Positions 50,932-59,420 of a DNA stretch of 64,000 bases are shown here, one piece after another. The DNA is from Bradyrhizobium manausense (lineage in GTDB: Bacteria; Pseudomonadota; Alphaproteobacteria; Rhizobiales; Xanthobacteraceae). The stretch is from the NCBI RefSeq assembly GCF_018129685.1, contig NZ_JAFCLG010000001.1, positions 806,001-870,000 of the forward strand. The letters are read 5' to 3'. Made by a program: the position numbers and the translations under genes. The notes under the pieces are model-generated. The model did no database searches, had not been told where the DNA came from, and saw only the letters and a list, made by a program, of their open reading frames with translations. Numbering within the stretch: position 1 is the stretch's first letter; every line of letters begins with the position of its first letter.

Positions 50932-51297
50932 TTAAGACTTCGCCGGATCGAACATGCATTGCAGGGTCGGCTTGGCGATCCTGGTGAATGTCGCGCCGAT
51001 CTCGCTTTGCTTTGCCACCGGCACCCAATCGGTCTCAATGGTGGGCACGCCGGTCTCGCTGATGCCGCGCAGCAGCGCCTCGCGCAGATCGCGATCCTCG
51101 ACCATTGCCGCGGCGTGATCGTGCAAGCAGCCGCAGACCTCTTCCGGATGCTCCCAGCGTCCCAGCATGCGCGGAGCACATTGCCTCACGAATTCAGTCC
51201 GCGGATCTGGCAGCCGGCTCGTTCCGCGAACCTGCGCCTGCACGGAGCCGATGGTCAGAAGGAACAGGAACGCCGCGGCGCATAAACGAAGATACAT
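50932..51297 (-). CDS. Secreted hypothetical protein (121 aa)
   Basis: A signal peptide (AAAFLFLLTIGSVQAQ) precedes a helical mature part with Cys residues in FVRQCAPRML, EVCGCLHDHA and PTLQCMFDPA. Four Cys suggest two disulphides. No family is recognised. The start at 51297 is the first ATG of the frame and gives a normal signal peptide. It lies 33 bases downstream of another small secreted gene on the same strand, so the two may form one transcript. Confidence 0.75.
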   Translation of the reverse strand: MYLRLCAAAFLFLLTIGSVQAQVRGTSRLPDPRTEFVRQCAPRMLGRWEHPEEVCGCLHDHAAAMVEDRDLREALLRGISETGVPTIETDWVPVAKQSEIGATFTRIAKPTLQCMFDPAKS

Positions 51298-51330
51298 GAT
51301 GGCCTTGCCGGCTGATTTTCTTGTTGAGGA

Positions 51331-51495
51331 TCAGAAGCGCGCCGCCAGGACGATCGGCTGCTGCGCCGGGGCGCTGATCGGGGAGCCGCTGTACTGGAAG
51401 GTGCCGATGCCGGGCAGATTGCCGTCCGGGCTACCGGCGAACGAGGAACCGGCAAGGACGAAACCGAAAGCGAGGATGAAGCTGAGCGCGCGCAT
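51331..51495 (-). CDS. Small secreted hypothetical protein (54 aa)
   Basis: A 54-residue protein with a signal peptide MRALSFILAFGFVLAGSSFA and a short mature part SPDGNLPGIGTFQYSGSPIS. It resembles small exported proteins I recall from Bradyrhizobium-type genomes; no function is known. The start MRALSF at 51495 is chosen because it opens the signal peptide; the longer frame upstream lacks one. It is upstream of the 121-aa gene on the same strand. Confidence 0.6.
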   Translation of the reverse strand: MRALSFILAFGFVLAGSSFAGSPDGNLPGIGTFQYSGSPISAPAQQPIVLAARF

Positions 51496-51805
51496 GGTGT
51501 TGTCCCAGGTTGCGTGGCCGGCGGCGTGCCGTCGTTGTTGTGAAGCTGATAACCATCCGCGGTTTCTCCCGTGATGCGCCAAAAGCCCAAAATGGTTTCG
51601 TTCCCGGTCAGAATTGTTTCGTCGCCTGCGGTGGGACGAAACAATCCCCGGAAAACGTCAATCATTTCAGACAAGGCGCCTGACGGCTTGAACCTGCATG
51701 GGAGCAACTCCCCGCGCAACTTGAGGCGGCGCGGTCATATCGGCGACGTCCGAGCTTCACATGCATTTTACGGTTTTCTGCTGAAGAGAGCCGCAAACCA
51801 AAGGG
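51496..51805. other. Intergenic region with an 11-bp inverted repeat
   Basis: No gene is seen in these 310 bases. ATTGTTTCGTC (51613-51623) and GACGAAACAAT (51635-51645) form a perfect inverted repeat with an 11-base spacer, 118 bases upstream of the 54-aa gene. It may be an operator or a stem. Confidence 0.55.
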
Positions 51806-51814
51806 ATGGACATC

Positions 51815-51997
51815 ATGACGGCGCAAGATCGCGCAACGGCGCGCGACGCGGCGCAGACTATAGACCGCGCCGGCTCACCCGGCGCGATGGCGTTGCAATC
51901 AGACCGCGGCTACGAGGCCGTGCCGCAGGCCTTCGTCCGGCTCAGCGGCTCGCACCTTGCGAAACCAGGCGCCGGCCGCAAGCGCGTCACTGAGTGA
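51815..51997 (+). CDS. Small hypothetical protein (60 aa)
   Basis: A short soluble frame opening MTAQDRATARDAAQTIDRAG and ending GAGRKRVTE. No domain is recognised. AAAGGG lies upstream of the alternative ATG at 51806, which adds three residues. The stop falls inside a 22-bp tandem repeat shared with the end of creA on the opposite strand. Coding status is uncertain: the composition is compatible with a gene, but only context supports it. Confidence 0.45.
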   Translation: MTAQDRATARDAAQTIDRAGSPGAMALQSDRGYEAVPQAFVRLSGSHLAKPGAGRKRVTE

Positions 51998-52020
51998 ACG
52001 CAAGCGCGTCACTGAGTGAA
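51977..52020. repeat. 22-bp perfect tandem duplication
   Basis: Two adjacent copies (51977-51998 and 51999-52020) of a unit including CGCAAGCGCGTCACTGAGTG. The unit carries the stop codon of the plus-strand small gene and, in its second copy, the stop of creA on the minus strand. Confidence 0.92.
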
Positions 52021-52557
52021 GAAGTCAGCGCACTTCTGGATGTTCGCGTCCGCCGGTCCCCACGGCATGATCGGCACCGTCGAGGTCGAGTTCTTCGGCG
52101 ATCCCTCGATCAGCTTGTCCGAATAGACCATGTAGACCAGCACATTGCGCTTGGCATCGCAGCCGCGCACGATCTGCATCTTCTTGAAGAAGAGCGAGCG
52201 GCGCTTGCGGAACATGTCGTCGCCCTGCTCCATTTTGTCCTTGAACTTGATCGGACCGATCTGGCGGCAGGCCAGCGAGATGTCCGAGACCTCCTCGGCA
52301 AGACCGAGCCAGCCCTTGAAGCCGCCCTTCTCCGGTACCGTGAAATGACAGGCCACACCCTCGACCTCGGGGTCGTCGAGGCCGTAGGTCGCAAGCTTGT
52401 CGTTCGGGCTCATCCATTTGAACACGGTGGAGCGGCGAAAAATCAGATCCGGTTCGTCGGCAGCTTGCGCGGAAGCCATTGGCGCGACCAGAGCCAGAAG
52501 GAATAAAGCGAGGCCTTTCAAGCGGATGCTGGAAAGACCGGGGAAACGAGATGACAT
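52009..52557 (-). CDS. CreA family protein
   Basis: A 182-residue exported protein. The signal peptide (GLALFLLALVAPMASAQA) is followed by ADEPDLIFRRSTVFKWMSPN, then GVACHFTVPEKGGFKGWLGL, ISLACRQIGPIKFKDK and IVRGCDAKRNVLVYMVYSDK. These are the CreA-family hallmarks (IDxxxDPKVxGVxCH-type opening, Cys pairs). Function is not established. The start at 52557 is the first ATG of the frame. Its stop lies in the 22-bp tandem repeat. It is divergent from the L,D-transpeptidase gene. Confidence 0.92.
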   Translation of the reverse strand: MSSRFPGLSSIRLKGLALFLLALVAPMASAQAADEPDLIFRRSTVFKWMSPNDKLATYGLDDPEVEGVACHFTVPEKGGFKGWLGLAEEVSDISLACRQIGPIKFKDKMEQGDDMFRKRRSLFFKKMQIVRGCDAKRNVLVYMVYSDKLIEGSPKNSTSTVPIMPWGPADANIQKCADFFTQ

Positions 52558-52766
52558 GAAGTTTCTCCGGTAACGGGTCCCCGCAATGTAGGAAGCGGGC
52601 GCCCAATCAGGAAGGTGACCGCAAGCCGGCCCGGCCGCCGTTTACCGCTCTGTGAGGCTTTTTTGCTACGTCTTGGACAAAAGTAGCGGACGGCAGAACT
52701 GCCGTGCTGGTGAACGCGTATCCCCTCTGCGACACTAACGTCAGATTTGGATTGTGGATTCGAGGA

Positions 52767-54515
52767 ATGAATAGCGTGAACGGGTCCCGTTTTTCGACCG
52801 CGCCGGCACGGCTGTGGCAGTTCGCCTTTCTGACAGCCGTGGGGGCGATCGGCACGACCGGCCAGGCAGAAGCGGCGTTCTATTACACGCCGGATTATTC
52901 GGGCACATCCTACTACTACCCACAAGAGCGGCACCCTGAACAGCTGCGACAGAAGCCCCAGAAGCGCGGGTCGGCGGCCAAGAATAAGGACGAGGCGCTC
53001 GTCGAGAAGGAGACCGGCGCGAAGCCGCAAGGTCCGCTCGTCATCGTCGTATCGATCGACCGGCAGAAGGTGACGATCTACGATTCCAACGGCGTGTTCG
53101 CGGAATCGCCGGTGTCGACCGGCATGAAAGGCCACTCGACGCCGATGGGCGTGTTCAGCGTTATCCAGAAGCACAAGTTCCACCACTCCAACATCTATAG
53201 CGGCGCCCCGATGCCGTACATGCAGCGGATCACCTGGTCCGGCGTCGCCATGCATGCCGGCGTGCTGCCGGGCTATCCGGCCTCGCACGGCTGCATCCGC
53301 ATGCCGATGGCGTTTGCGGTGAAGATGTGGAACTGGACCAAGATGGGCGCGCGCGTCATCGTCTCGCCCGGCCAGATGACGCCGCAAAGCTTCTCGCACC
53401 CGATGCTCGCCTCGCTGCGCGTTCCGCCGCAGCCGGCAGCAAGTCTCGAGCCGACGACAAGCGTCGGCGACAAGGCGGACAAGGGGGCGCCGGAGACCAA
53501 GGTCACTGAGAACAGACCGGTCGAAACCAAAACCGCCAGCGCTGACGGAGTGCTCGAGCTGCGCTCCACCGTCGGCCACACTGTGATGTCGGACGCGACC
53601 ACGGGCAATGCATTGGTCCGCGACGAAGCCGCCAAGACAGATGTGAAGACAGACGTGAAGCCCGATACCAAGGCCGGTGAAGTTTCCGCGCCGGCGAAGC
53701 AGCCCGACGACACGGCCGGGAAGACCGACGAGGCCATGAAGCCCGCCGACGCGGCGAGCACCGAAGCGAAGCCCGCTGAAGCTGCGGAGGCACCCAAGGC
53801 AGGCGCGGACGAAAAGACTGCCGACAAGGTCGAGGCCGCGAATCCGGAGCCGGGCGCTGCGCCGAAGGTCGACGCTCCGAAGGCGGAAGTCGCTGCCGAG
53901 CCTGCCAAATCTGAGCCGGTCAAGTCTGAGCCGGTCAAGGCTGAGGCCGCCGCCCCTGAAAAGAAGCCCGACGCGCCCGTGGCGGCGTCGCCGGACGCGA
54001 AGAAGGACCAGACCCGCGTCGCCGATCCCGCGCCGTCCGTGAAGCCTGATTTGCCGAAGCGGACCGGCCAGATTGCGGTGTTCATCAGCCGCAAGGATTC
54101 CAAGCTCTATGTGCGGCAGAACTTTGCGCCGCTGTTCGATGTGCCCGTGACGATCGCCGCAAGCGACCGTCCGCTCGGCACGCACGTTTTCACCGCGGAG
54201 GTCGACAAGACCGATTCCAACGCGCTGCATTGGTCGGTGGTGTCGCTGCCGGTCGCCGTTCGCGCCGCCGCGCGCGATGACGACGGTCGCGTGGTGCGCC
54301 GCCAGCGTGGTGCGGCCGTGATTCCCGTGGCCGCAAAGCCAGTGGTTACGCCCGACAGCCCGGCCGAGGCGCTGGATCGCATCACGATCCCCGCTGACGC
54401 CATGGCGAAGATCAACGAGATGCTCACCACCGGCGGCTCTGTGATCGTCTCCGACCAGGGCATCAACCAGGGCGAGACCGGCGAAGGCACCGACTTCATC
54501 GTCCGTCTTTACTGA
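52767..54515 (+). CDS. L,D-transpeptidase family protein with long linker
   Basis: A 582-residue exported protein. A signal region (LWQFAFLTAVGAIGTTGQAEA) is followed by a YkuD domain at about 90-205: VVSIDRQKVTIYDSNGVFAE, TPMGVFSVIQKHK and the catalytic MHAGVLPGYPASHGCIRMP. It should form 3-3 peptidoglycan or lipoprotein-type cross-links. Residues about 225-430 are an Ala/Lys/Glu/Pro-rich linker. The end (about 435-580) repeats a YkuD-like N-half (GQIAVFISRKDSKLYVRQNF) but lacks a Cys motif. The start at 52767 has GAGGA close upstream. Confidence 0.88.
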   Translation: MNSVNGSRFSTAPARLWQFAFLTAVGAIGTTGQAEAAFYYTPDYSGTSYYYPQERHPEQLRQKPQKRGSAAKNKDEALVEKETGAKPQGPLVIVVSIDRQKVTIYDSNGVFAESPVSTGMKGHSTPMGVFSVIQKHKFHHSNIYSGAPMPYMQRITWSGVAMHAGVLPGYPASHGCIRMPMAFAVKMWNWTKMGARVIVSPGQMTPQSFSHPMLASLRVPPQPAASLEPTTSVGDKADKGAPETKVTENRPVETKTASADGVLELRSTVGHTVMSDATTGNALVRDEAAKTDVKTDVKPDTKAGEVSAPAKQPDDTAGKTDEAMKPADAASTEAKPAEAAEAPKAGADEKTADKVEAANPEPGAAPKVDAPKAEVAAEPAKSEPVKSEPVKAEAAAPEKKPDAPVAASPDAKKDQTRVADPAPSVKPDLPKRTGQIAVFISRKDSKLYVRQNFAPLFDVPVTIAASDRPLGTHVFTAEVDKTDSNALHWSVVSLPVAVRAAARDDDGRVVRRQRGAAVIPVAAKPVVTPDSPAEALDRITIPADAMAKINEMLTTGGSVIVSDQGINQGETGEGTDFIVRLY

Positions 54516-54605
54516 GCGCTCCGCCGTCCCGGATAACGCGGTGTTGAGCAGGCCTGTCGCATCGCGGGGGTAGACTGCGTCCCGATCACATCCGGGGGAC
54601 TCGCC

Positions 54606-55172
54606 ATGCTGAACCGCCGAACCATGCTCGCCGCGATGCTGGCGACCTCCGCCTCTGCAACGCGTGCGCTGGCTGACATTGGCATGAGCCGGATCCCGGC
54701 CTACGCCTTCTCATTCCCTGCCCTGTCGGGCGACGACATCAGGCTCGCCGCCTTCACCGGCAAGCCGTTGCTGATCGTGAACACCGCCTCGCTGTGCGGC
54801 TACACGCCGCAATATGCCGGCTTGCAGGCACTCTGGAGCGAATTTCACGCGCGTGGGCTCACCGTGATCGGCGTACCCTCCAACGATTTCGGCAGCCAGG
54901 AGCCTGGTGGCACCAGCGAGATTTCGGAGACCGCGCACCACCAGTACGGCGTTACCTTCCCTATCGCCGCCAAGGCCGTTGTCGTCGGGCCAAAGGCACA
55001 TCCGTTCTATAAGTGGGCCGCCGAGGCGCGGCCGAAGGAGGTTCCGAAGTGGAACTTCCACAAATACCTGATCGGTCGCGACGGCTACATCGCCGAGGTG
55101 TTTCCGTCCGCCGTCGAGCCCACCGACACGCGCATCAAGACGGCGATCGCCCGATCCTTGGCCGATAGCTGA
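54606..55172 (+). CDS. Glutathione peroxidase family protein, exported
   Basis: A 188-residue thiol peroxidase. The N-terminus has a twin-arginine-like leader (LNRRTMLAAMLATSASATRA). The mature part carries the catalytic Cys in IVNTASLCGYTPQYAGLQAL, then GVPSNDFGSQEPGGTSEISE and KWNFHKYLIGRDG, the family triad parts (Cys, Gln/Asn, Trp). It reduces hydroperoxides in the periplasm, with thioredoxin or glutathione as donor unknown. The start is the first ATG, 90 bases after the transpeptidase stop. Confidence 0.93.
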   Translation: MLNRRTMLAAMLATSASATRALADIGMSRIPAYAFSFPALSGDDIRLAAFTGKPLLIVNTASLCGYTPQYAGLQALWSEFHARGLTVIGVPSNDFGSQEPGGTSEISETAHHQYGVTFPIAAKAVVVGPKAHPFYKWAAEARPKEVPKWNFHKYLIGRDGYIAEVFPSAVEPTDTRIKTAIARSLADS

Positions 55173-55337
55173 CGGCTCTGGCTCACACCGGCCTGGGCAC
55201 AATTGTGGCGAACGGCCAAACAGCCGTTGCAATGGCGATAGAGCAGCATCTAGGCTAGGATGATGAGGGGCAGGACAGGTTTTGCCGGAGGCGAAAAGCC
55301 GCGGCGGAACAACGGGATCAATCTCGAGGACAACACC

Positions 55338-56342
55338 ATGCACGTGGCGGCGAAACTGATTTTGGCAAGCGCGATCTCTGTTGCGCTGACAGGCGCGGCG
55401 TGGTCGCAAACCCCGGCCGCAAAACCGGCGGCCGCCACGCAAGCCGCCCCGGCGGCCGCCCCAGCCGCTGCCGCGGCTCCGGCAGCGGCCGCTGCGCAAT
55501 CGGCCGCCGCCTTCCCACCCCCGCCGCAACAGGCCCCGCAGCCGGCACGTGCCGCCTGCAATAATCCAAACGCGCTGGGCGTCGCCCGCACCGTGGAGAT
55601 CGACACCACAGGCGGTCCGGGCTTCGGCTTCGAGCACTTCAAGGAGCTGGACTTCCTGCGCGACAAGGAGGTCGTCCTGACCTTCGACGACGGTCCCTGG
55701 CCACGCAACACGCCGGCCGTGCTGAAGGCGCTCGCCGACCAGTGCACCACCGGCATCTTCTTCTCGATCGGCAAGCACGCCACCTACGAGCCTGAGATCC
55801 TGAAGCAGGTCTACGCGGCCGGCCACACCATCGGCACCCATACCTGGTCGCACGCCAACCTCAACGACAAGAAGCTGAGCGAAGCGCAGCGCAAGGAGGA
55901 GATCGAGAAGGGCATCAGCGCCGTGAAATGGGCGCTCGGCGGTATCTCGCCGGCAGCGTTCTTCCGCTTCCCGGCGCTGCAGCATCCACCGGAGATGGTC
56001 ACCTATCTCGGCAACCGTAACGTCGCGATCTTCTCCTGCGACATCGACTCCTTCGACTTCAAGGCCTCGAAGCCCGAGAAGGTGATCGACACTGTGATGA
56101 AGAGGCTGGAAAACAAGGGCAAGGGCATCATCCTGATGCACGACTTCCAGAAGCACACCGCAGAAGCCCTGCCCGAGCTCCTGAACCGCCTCAAGGCCGG
56201 AGGCTACAAGGTGGTAGCGATGCGCGCCAAGGCGCCAGTCGCCTCGCTGCCCGAATACGACCAGGAACTGATGAAGGACGTCAAGCTGCCGACGGTGAGC
56301 ACGCGTCCGGTCAATTCCGTGGTGACGACCGTTTCCGAATAG
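55338..56342 (+). CDS. Secreted polysaccharide deacetylase
   Basis: A 334-residue NodB-fold enzyme. A signal peptide (LILASAISVALTGAAWSQ) and an Ala/Pro-rich linker (about residues 22-75) lead to the catalytic domain: KEVVLTFDDGPWPRNTPAVL (metal Asp pair), GHTIGTHTWSHANLNDKKLS (two metal His), FFRFPALQHPPE and GIILMHDFQKHTAE. All catalytic motifs are present. It removes acetyl groups from a sugar polymer such as peptidoglycan or exopolysaccharide; substrate unknown. The start at 55338 has GAGGA; a frame from 55260 looks non-coding. Confidence 0.93.
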   Translation: MHVAAKLILASAISVALTGAAWSQTPAAKPAAATQAAPAAAPAAAAAPAAAAAQSAAAFPPPPQQAPQPARAACNNPNALGVARTVEIDTTGGPGFGFEHFKELDFLRDKEVVLTFDDGPWPRNTPAVLKALADQCTTGIFFSIGKHATYEPEILKQVYAAGHTIGTHTWSHANLNDKKLSEAQRKEEIEKGISAVKWALGGISPAAFFRFPALQHPPEMVTYLGNRNVAIFSCDIDSFDFKASKPEKVIDTVMKRLENKGKGIILMHDFQKHTAEALPELLNRLKAGGYKVVAMRAKAPVASLPEYDQELMKDVKLPTVSTRPVNSVVTTVSE

Positions 56343-56349
56343 TCGTCAC

Positions 56350-56904
56350 GTGGCGTTCGTTTTCGAAGGCTACGTCATCATCTCGGCGGACGGCATGCTT
56401 GCCGACGCCAGCCATGTCATGCCCGACAGTCTGAAGTTCGAAGGCGACAAGCTGTTCTTCGAGCAGGCGCTCGATCGCGCCGCGCTGATCGTGCATGGCC
56501 GCAACTCGCATGAGCAGCAGACGAACTCGCCCAAGCGCAAGCGCCTGATCGCCACCCGCAAGATCAAGACCCTCACCGTCGACCCGGAAATGCCGAACGC
56601 GACGCTGTGGAATCCGGCACATGCAAGCTTCGAGGAGGCCGCCGCGTTTGCCGACGTTGCCGCGGGGCGAGTCGCGATCATCGGAGGCCCCGTCGTATTC
56701 GACATGTTCATGGACCGCTACGACACGTTCTGGCTGTCGGAAGCGCCACATGTGCGATTGCCCGGCGGTGAAGGCTGTTTCGTCGATGTACCGAAGCGGA
56801 CGCCGCACGAGGTGCTGGCTTCGCACGGGATGAAGCCTGGCGTCCCCTACCTGCTCGACGCGGCACATGACGTCACGGTCACGCCGTGGCGGCGGTCGAG
56901 CTAG
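56350..56904 (+). CDS. Dihydrofolate reductase-like (RibD C-terminal) protein
   Basis: A 184-residue protein of the DHFR/RibD-C fold. It opens VFEGYVIISADGMLADASHV, then FFEQALDRAALIVHGRNSHE (the NADPH-binding GR region) and RVAIIGGPVVFDMFMDRYDT (the GG motif of the family). Many such proteins are not true DHFRs, and this one lacks the classic folate-site order. The start is GTG at 56350, 7 bases after the deacetylase stop, so it is probably co-transcribed with it. Role unknown. Confidence 0.85.
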   Translation: MAFVFEGYVIISADGMLADASHVMPDSLKFEGDKLFFEQALDRAALIVHGRNSHEQQTNSPKRKRLIATRKIKTLTVDPEMPNATLWNPAHASFEEAAAFADVAAGRVAIIGGPVVFDMFMDRYDTFWLSEAPHVRLPGGEGCFVDVPKRTPHEVLASHGMKPGVPYLLDAAHDVTVTPWRRSS

Positions 56905-56907
56905 CGC

Positions 56908-57360
56908 CTACACGTCGCCATAGGCCGTCTCGGCCGAGCGCGTTGCCCGCCCAAAGCCCATGATCATGAACAGCGCGCCGATGATCGAGAGATTCTTCAG
57001 CGCGTCGACCACCATCTTGGCATTCTCGGGCGCCGCCTGATTCCAGAAATCGGAGAACAGGACGGTCGACACCGCGATGTAGATCACCATCAGCATCGCG
57101 AAGAAGCGCGCGCCAAAATTCAGGGCGATCATCAGGCCTGCGACGATCTCCAGCCCGCCGATCGCGATCGCCAGGAGCTGCGGGGTGGTCATCGCGGTGG
57201 CCGCCTCGACCTGCTTGGCGTAGGGCGCGATCACATCGGGGACCGCGATCTTGCCGGCGATGAAATCGGCCGTCGCCTGGATGGCGATGAGCTTGGTCGC
57301 GCCCGTGTAGATGAACAACACGGCGAACAGGATTCGCCCGAAAGTCACGAACGCTGGCAT
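56908..57360 (-). CDS. DoxX family membrane protein
   Basis: A 150-residue protein with four membrane helices. The first helix FGRILFAVLFIYTGATKLIA and the GLEIVAGLMIALNFGARFFA pair with the later MLMVIYIAVSTVLF and IIGALFMIMGFGRATR segments. This layout is typical of DoxX proteins, which are quinol-oxidase or redox-partner components in some bacteria but mostly unassigned. It converges on the DHFR-like gene with 3 bases between stops. The ATG start is the first of the frame. Confidence 0.9.
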   Translation of the reverse strand: MPAFVTFGRILFAVLFIYTGATKLIAIQATADFIAGKIAVPDVIAPYAKQVEAATAMTTPQLLAIAIGGLEIVAGLMIALNFGARFFAMLMVIYIAVSTVLFSDFWNQAAPENAKMVVDALKNLSIIGALFMIMGFGRATRSAETAYGDV

Positions 57361-57626
57361 GATCGGCCTCTCAGCAAAGCACCAAACTACTAGACCCTAG
57401 AGCAGATCAGCAAGCGTCCGTACGAGGTTTTCAAACGGTGAAATCGGAAATTGCGACCGCTGGCAGTGGGTGGCCCGCATGCCGTGCCCGCCTCCTTCGA
57501 GAGTGAGGTCAACGCTCGTGTCCTCTTATGGTTGCTTATCATAATTTATAACATATCCAACAAACGCTATTCATCTCCTCGGTCGCCCATGCGGTGGGCA
57601 ATGAAAGAATGTCTTGGAGAGCTCCA

Positions 57627-59201
57627 ATGTCTCACAAATCAATACGCCCTAGCCGACGGAATTTTCTGGCGGGTAGCCTGTTGCTTGCTCCGGCCGTAGC
57701 CAGAGCTGCGACAACCATGTGCGCGCGCTATGTCGGCCCCGTTACTACCGGATCCGCTCTCGCCGATAACTACGATCCAACCAGAACAAGTTCTCTGTCG
57801 CGCACGCCGCTCCGAATGCGGGACACGCCGCCGACCTTCCAAGTGATCATCCCGACTTGGTACGTGACCGCGCCGTCGAATGTCGCCAATGAAGTGCCGC
57901 AACCTGGAAGCACGGCCTTGTCCGCCGCGATTGAATGGGCGGAGGGTCAACCACTTACACGAATCATGTTTGCTGGCGATGCGGAAGCATCGGTCGGCGG
58001 CGGATTCAACCTTGTTTCCGATCCGATTACCAACCAGGCGAGCAATGGACAACAGATCTGGATTTGGATTCAGCAAAAGAATCCCAAAGGTATCATTTAT
58101 CGCGATCGCGTTCGTGGCTTGATCGATTTCGAGAACGGCGAAATGTGGGCCTGCAATATTGGCGTGGATCTCGCAACAAACGCCATCAGCAGCCTGAACG
58201 CGGCCGATTTCCGGAAAAACACCTATGGAAGTCCCTCCCCTCAGGCGAACCAGTTCGCGTTCCGGCCACTTGCGGTCGTCGGGCTTACGTCAAAACCAAC
58301 AATCGCATTGATGGGAGCCAGTCGCGTGGTGGGTGTTGGCGACAACTATGCCGACGGCAGCGGTTATATCGGCAGCATGGAGCGTTCAATCGGACCGAAC
58401 TTTGCTTACATACAGACAGCGCGTGGAAGCGAGACGCTGACAGGATTTGCCGAATGGGGATCACGTCGTCTTCAGCTCGTCTCGTACTGTTCGCATGTCC
58501 TTGAGGATTTCGGCGGCAACGATCTTCTCCACAGTGGAAGTAGTGGAAGCGGGATATCCGCGCTACAGCTCGCGAAGTACAAGGAGTATTTTTGGTCAGG
58601 GTTGGGCAAGCCCAGAAACCGCATTTTCACACTAACGATCGATCCCGTTACAAACGCGCCCGCCAATGACTATTGGACCCGCACGGTCAGTCAATCACCG
58701 GTACCTCAACAAGCCGAGTTCGTGAACTTCAACGCTTGGCTGCGGGATCCAAGCCAACCACTGGAGCAGACCACACTTCCTCCGCTGGATGGTGTCACGG
58801 TCATCGACACTGCCGCGGTTCAGGAGTCTGCCCCCGGTTCGTTCCTGTGGAAGAGTCTGCCTTACGGCATAAGTTCTTTCATGACCTATGATAGGGCGTC
58901 AGTTACGGCGACACTGGCCTCGGCAACGGGGCTCAATGTTGGCGATTACGTGGCGGTGACCGCAACCGGCGGAGGCGCCGGGGTTTACCAGATTGATGCG
59001 AAAACCGACTCGCAAGTCCAGCTGTATGGGTCAACTTATGACAGCACGCGTTGGTCAGGCACCGGGACTCTATACGCCAGCCTTTGCGCCAGCGGCAGCG
59101 AATATGGAGCCGATGTCGCGGATGGTATCCATGAAAATCCCACTGGCTACCAAAACATCAAAGCCAGCGGCGTCATATCATCAGGCCTGTTTCAATTTTA
59201 G
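57627..59201 (+). CDS. Tat-exported SGNH/GDSL-type hydrolase
   Basis: A 524-residue protein. The N-terminus shows a twin-arginine leader (SRRNFLAGSLLLAPAVARA). SGNH-type blocks are visible: block I in IALMGASRVVGVGDNYADGS with the nucleophile-type Ser near residue 231, block III in DFGGNDLLH near 297, and block V in DVADGIHENPTGYQNI near 498. A beta-rich insert (TGLNVGDYVAVTATGGGAGV) lies between blocks III and V. It likely acts on an exported or surface carbohydrate ester. The start has GGAGAG about 10 bases upstream. An AT-rich leader (57530-57590) and less GC-biased codons set it apart from its neighbours. Confidence 0.82.
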   Translation: MSHKSIRPSRRNFLAGSLLLAPAVARAATTMCARYVGPVTTGSALADNYDPTRTSSLSRTPLRMRDTPPTFQVIIPTWYVTAPSNVANEVPQPGSTALSAAIEWAEGQPLTRIMFAGDAEASVGGGFNLVSDPITNQASNGQQIWIWIQQKNPKGIIYRDRVRGLIDFENGEMWACNIGVDLATNAISSLNAADFRKNTYGSPSPQANQFAFRPLAVVGLTSKPTIALMGASRVVGVGDNYADGSGYIGSMERSIGPNFAYIQTARGSETLTGFAEWGSRRLQLVSYCSHVLEDFGGNDLLHSGSSGSGISALQLAKYKEYFWSGLGKPRNRIFTLTIDPVTNAPANDYWTRTVSQSPVPQQAEFVNFNAWLRDPSQPLEQTTLPPLDGVTVIDTAAVQESAPGSFLWKSLPYGISSFMTYDRASVTATLASATGLNVGDYVAVTATGGGAGVYQIDAKTDSQVQLYGSTYDSTRWSGTGTLYASLCASGSEYGADVADGIHENPTGYQNIKASGVISSGLFQF

Positions 59202-59214
59202 CACGTCCGAAATC

Positions 59215-59241
59215 CCGCGAGCCACGCAGCGGCTCGCGGGC
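59215..59241 (+). terminator. Hairpin after the SGNH gene
   Basis: CCCGCGAGCC and GGCTCGCGGG form a perfect 10-bp stem with a 7-base loop, 13 bases after the stop. The T-run after it is weak, so termination is likely but not sure. Confidence 0.55.
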
Positions 59242-59420
59242 TCCTTGGTGTCATGTTATCGACTATCTCATCATTCAAGTGACCGTCACATTGCCCGTGT
59301 AAAGCAGTCACCGGGAGCTCAGGCGATCGGCTGTGCCGGAGGCCACCGCCTCGTGCGCATCGGCTATTGTACGGGAATTCGGGTGCGCGTCCCCGCCGAG
59401 AGCCCCGTTTGGAGCGTATC

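Noticed and set aside
52518..54230. Minus-strand frame of 570 codons opposite the L,D-transpeptidase gene
   Set aside because: It is an antisense shadow of a repetitive Ala/Lys-rich coding region; the plus strand has signal peptide and SHGC motif.
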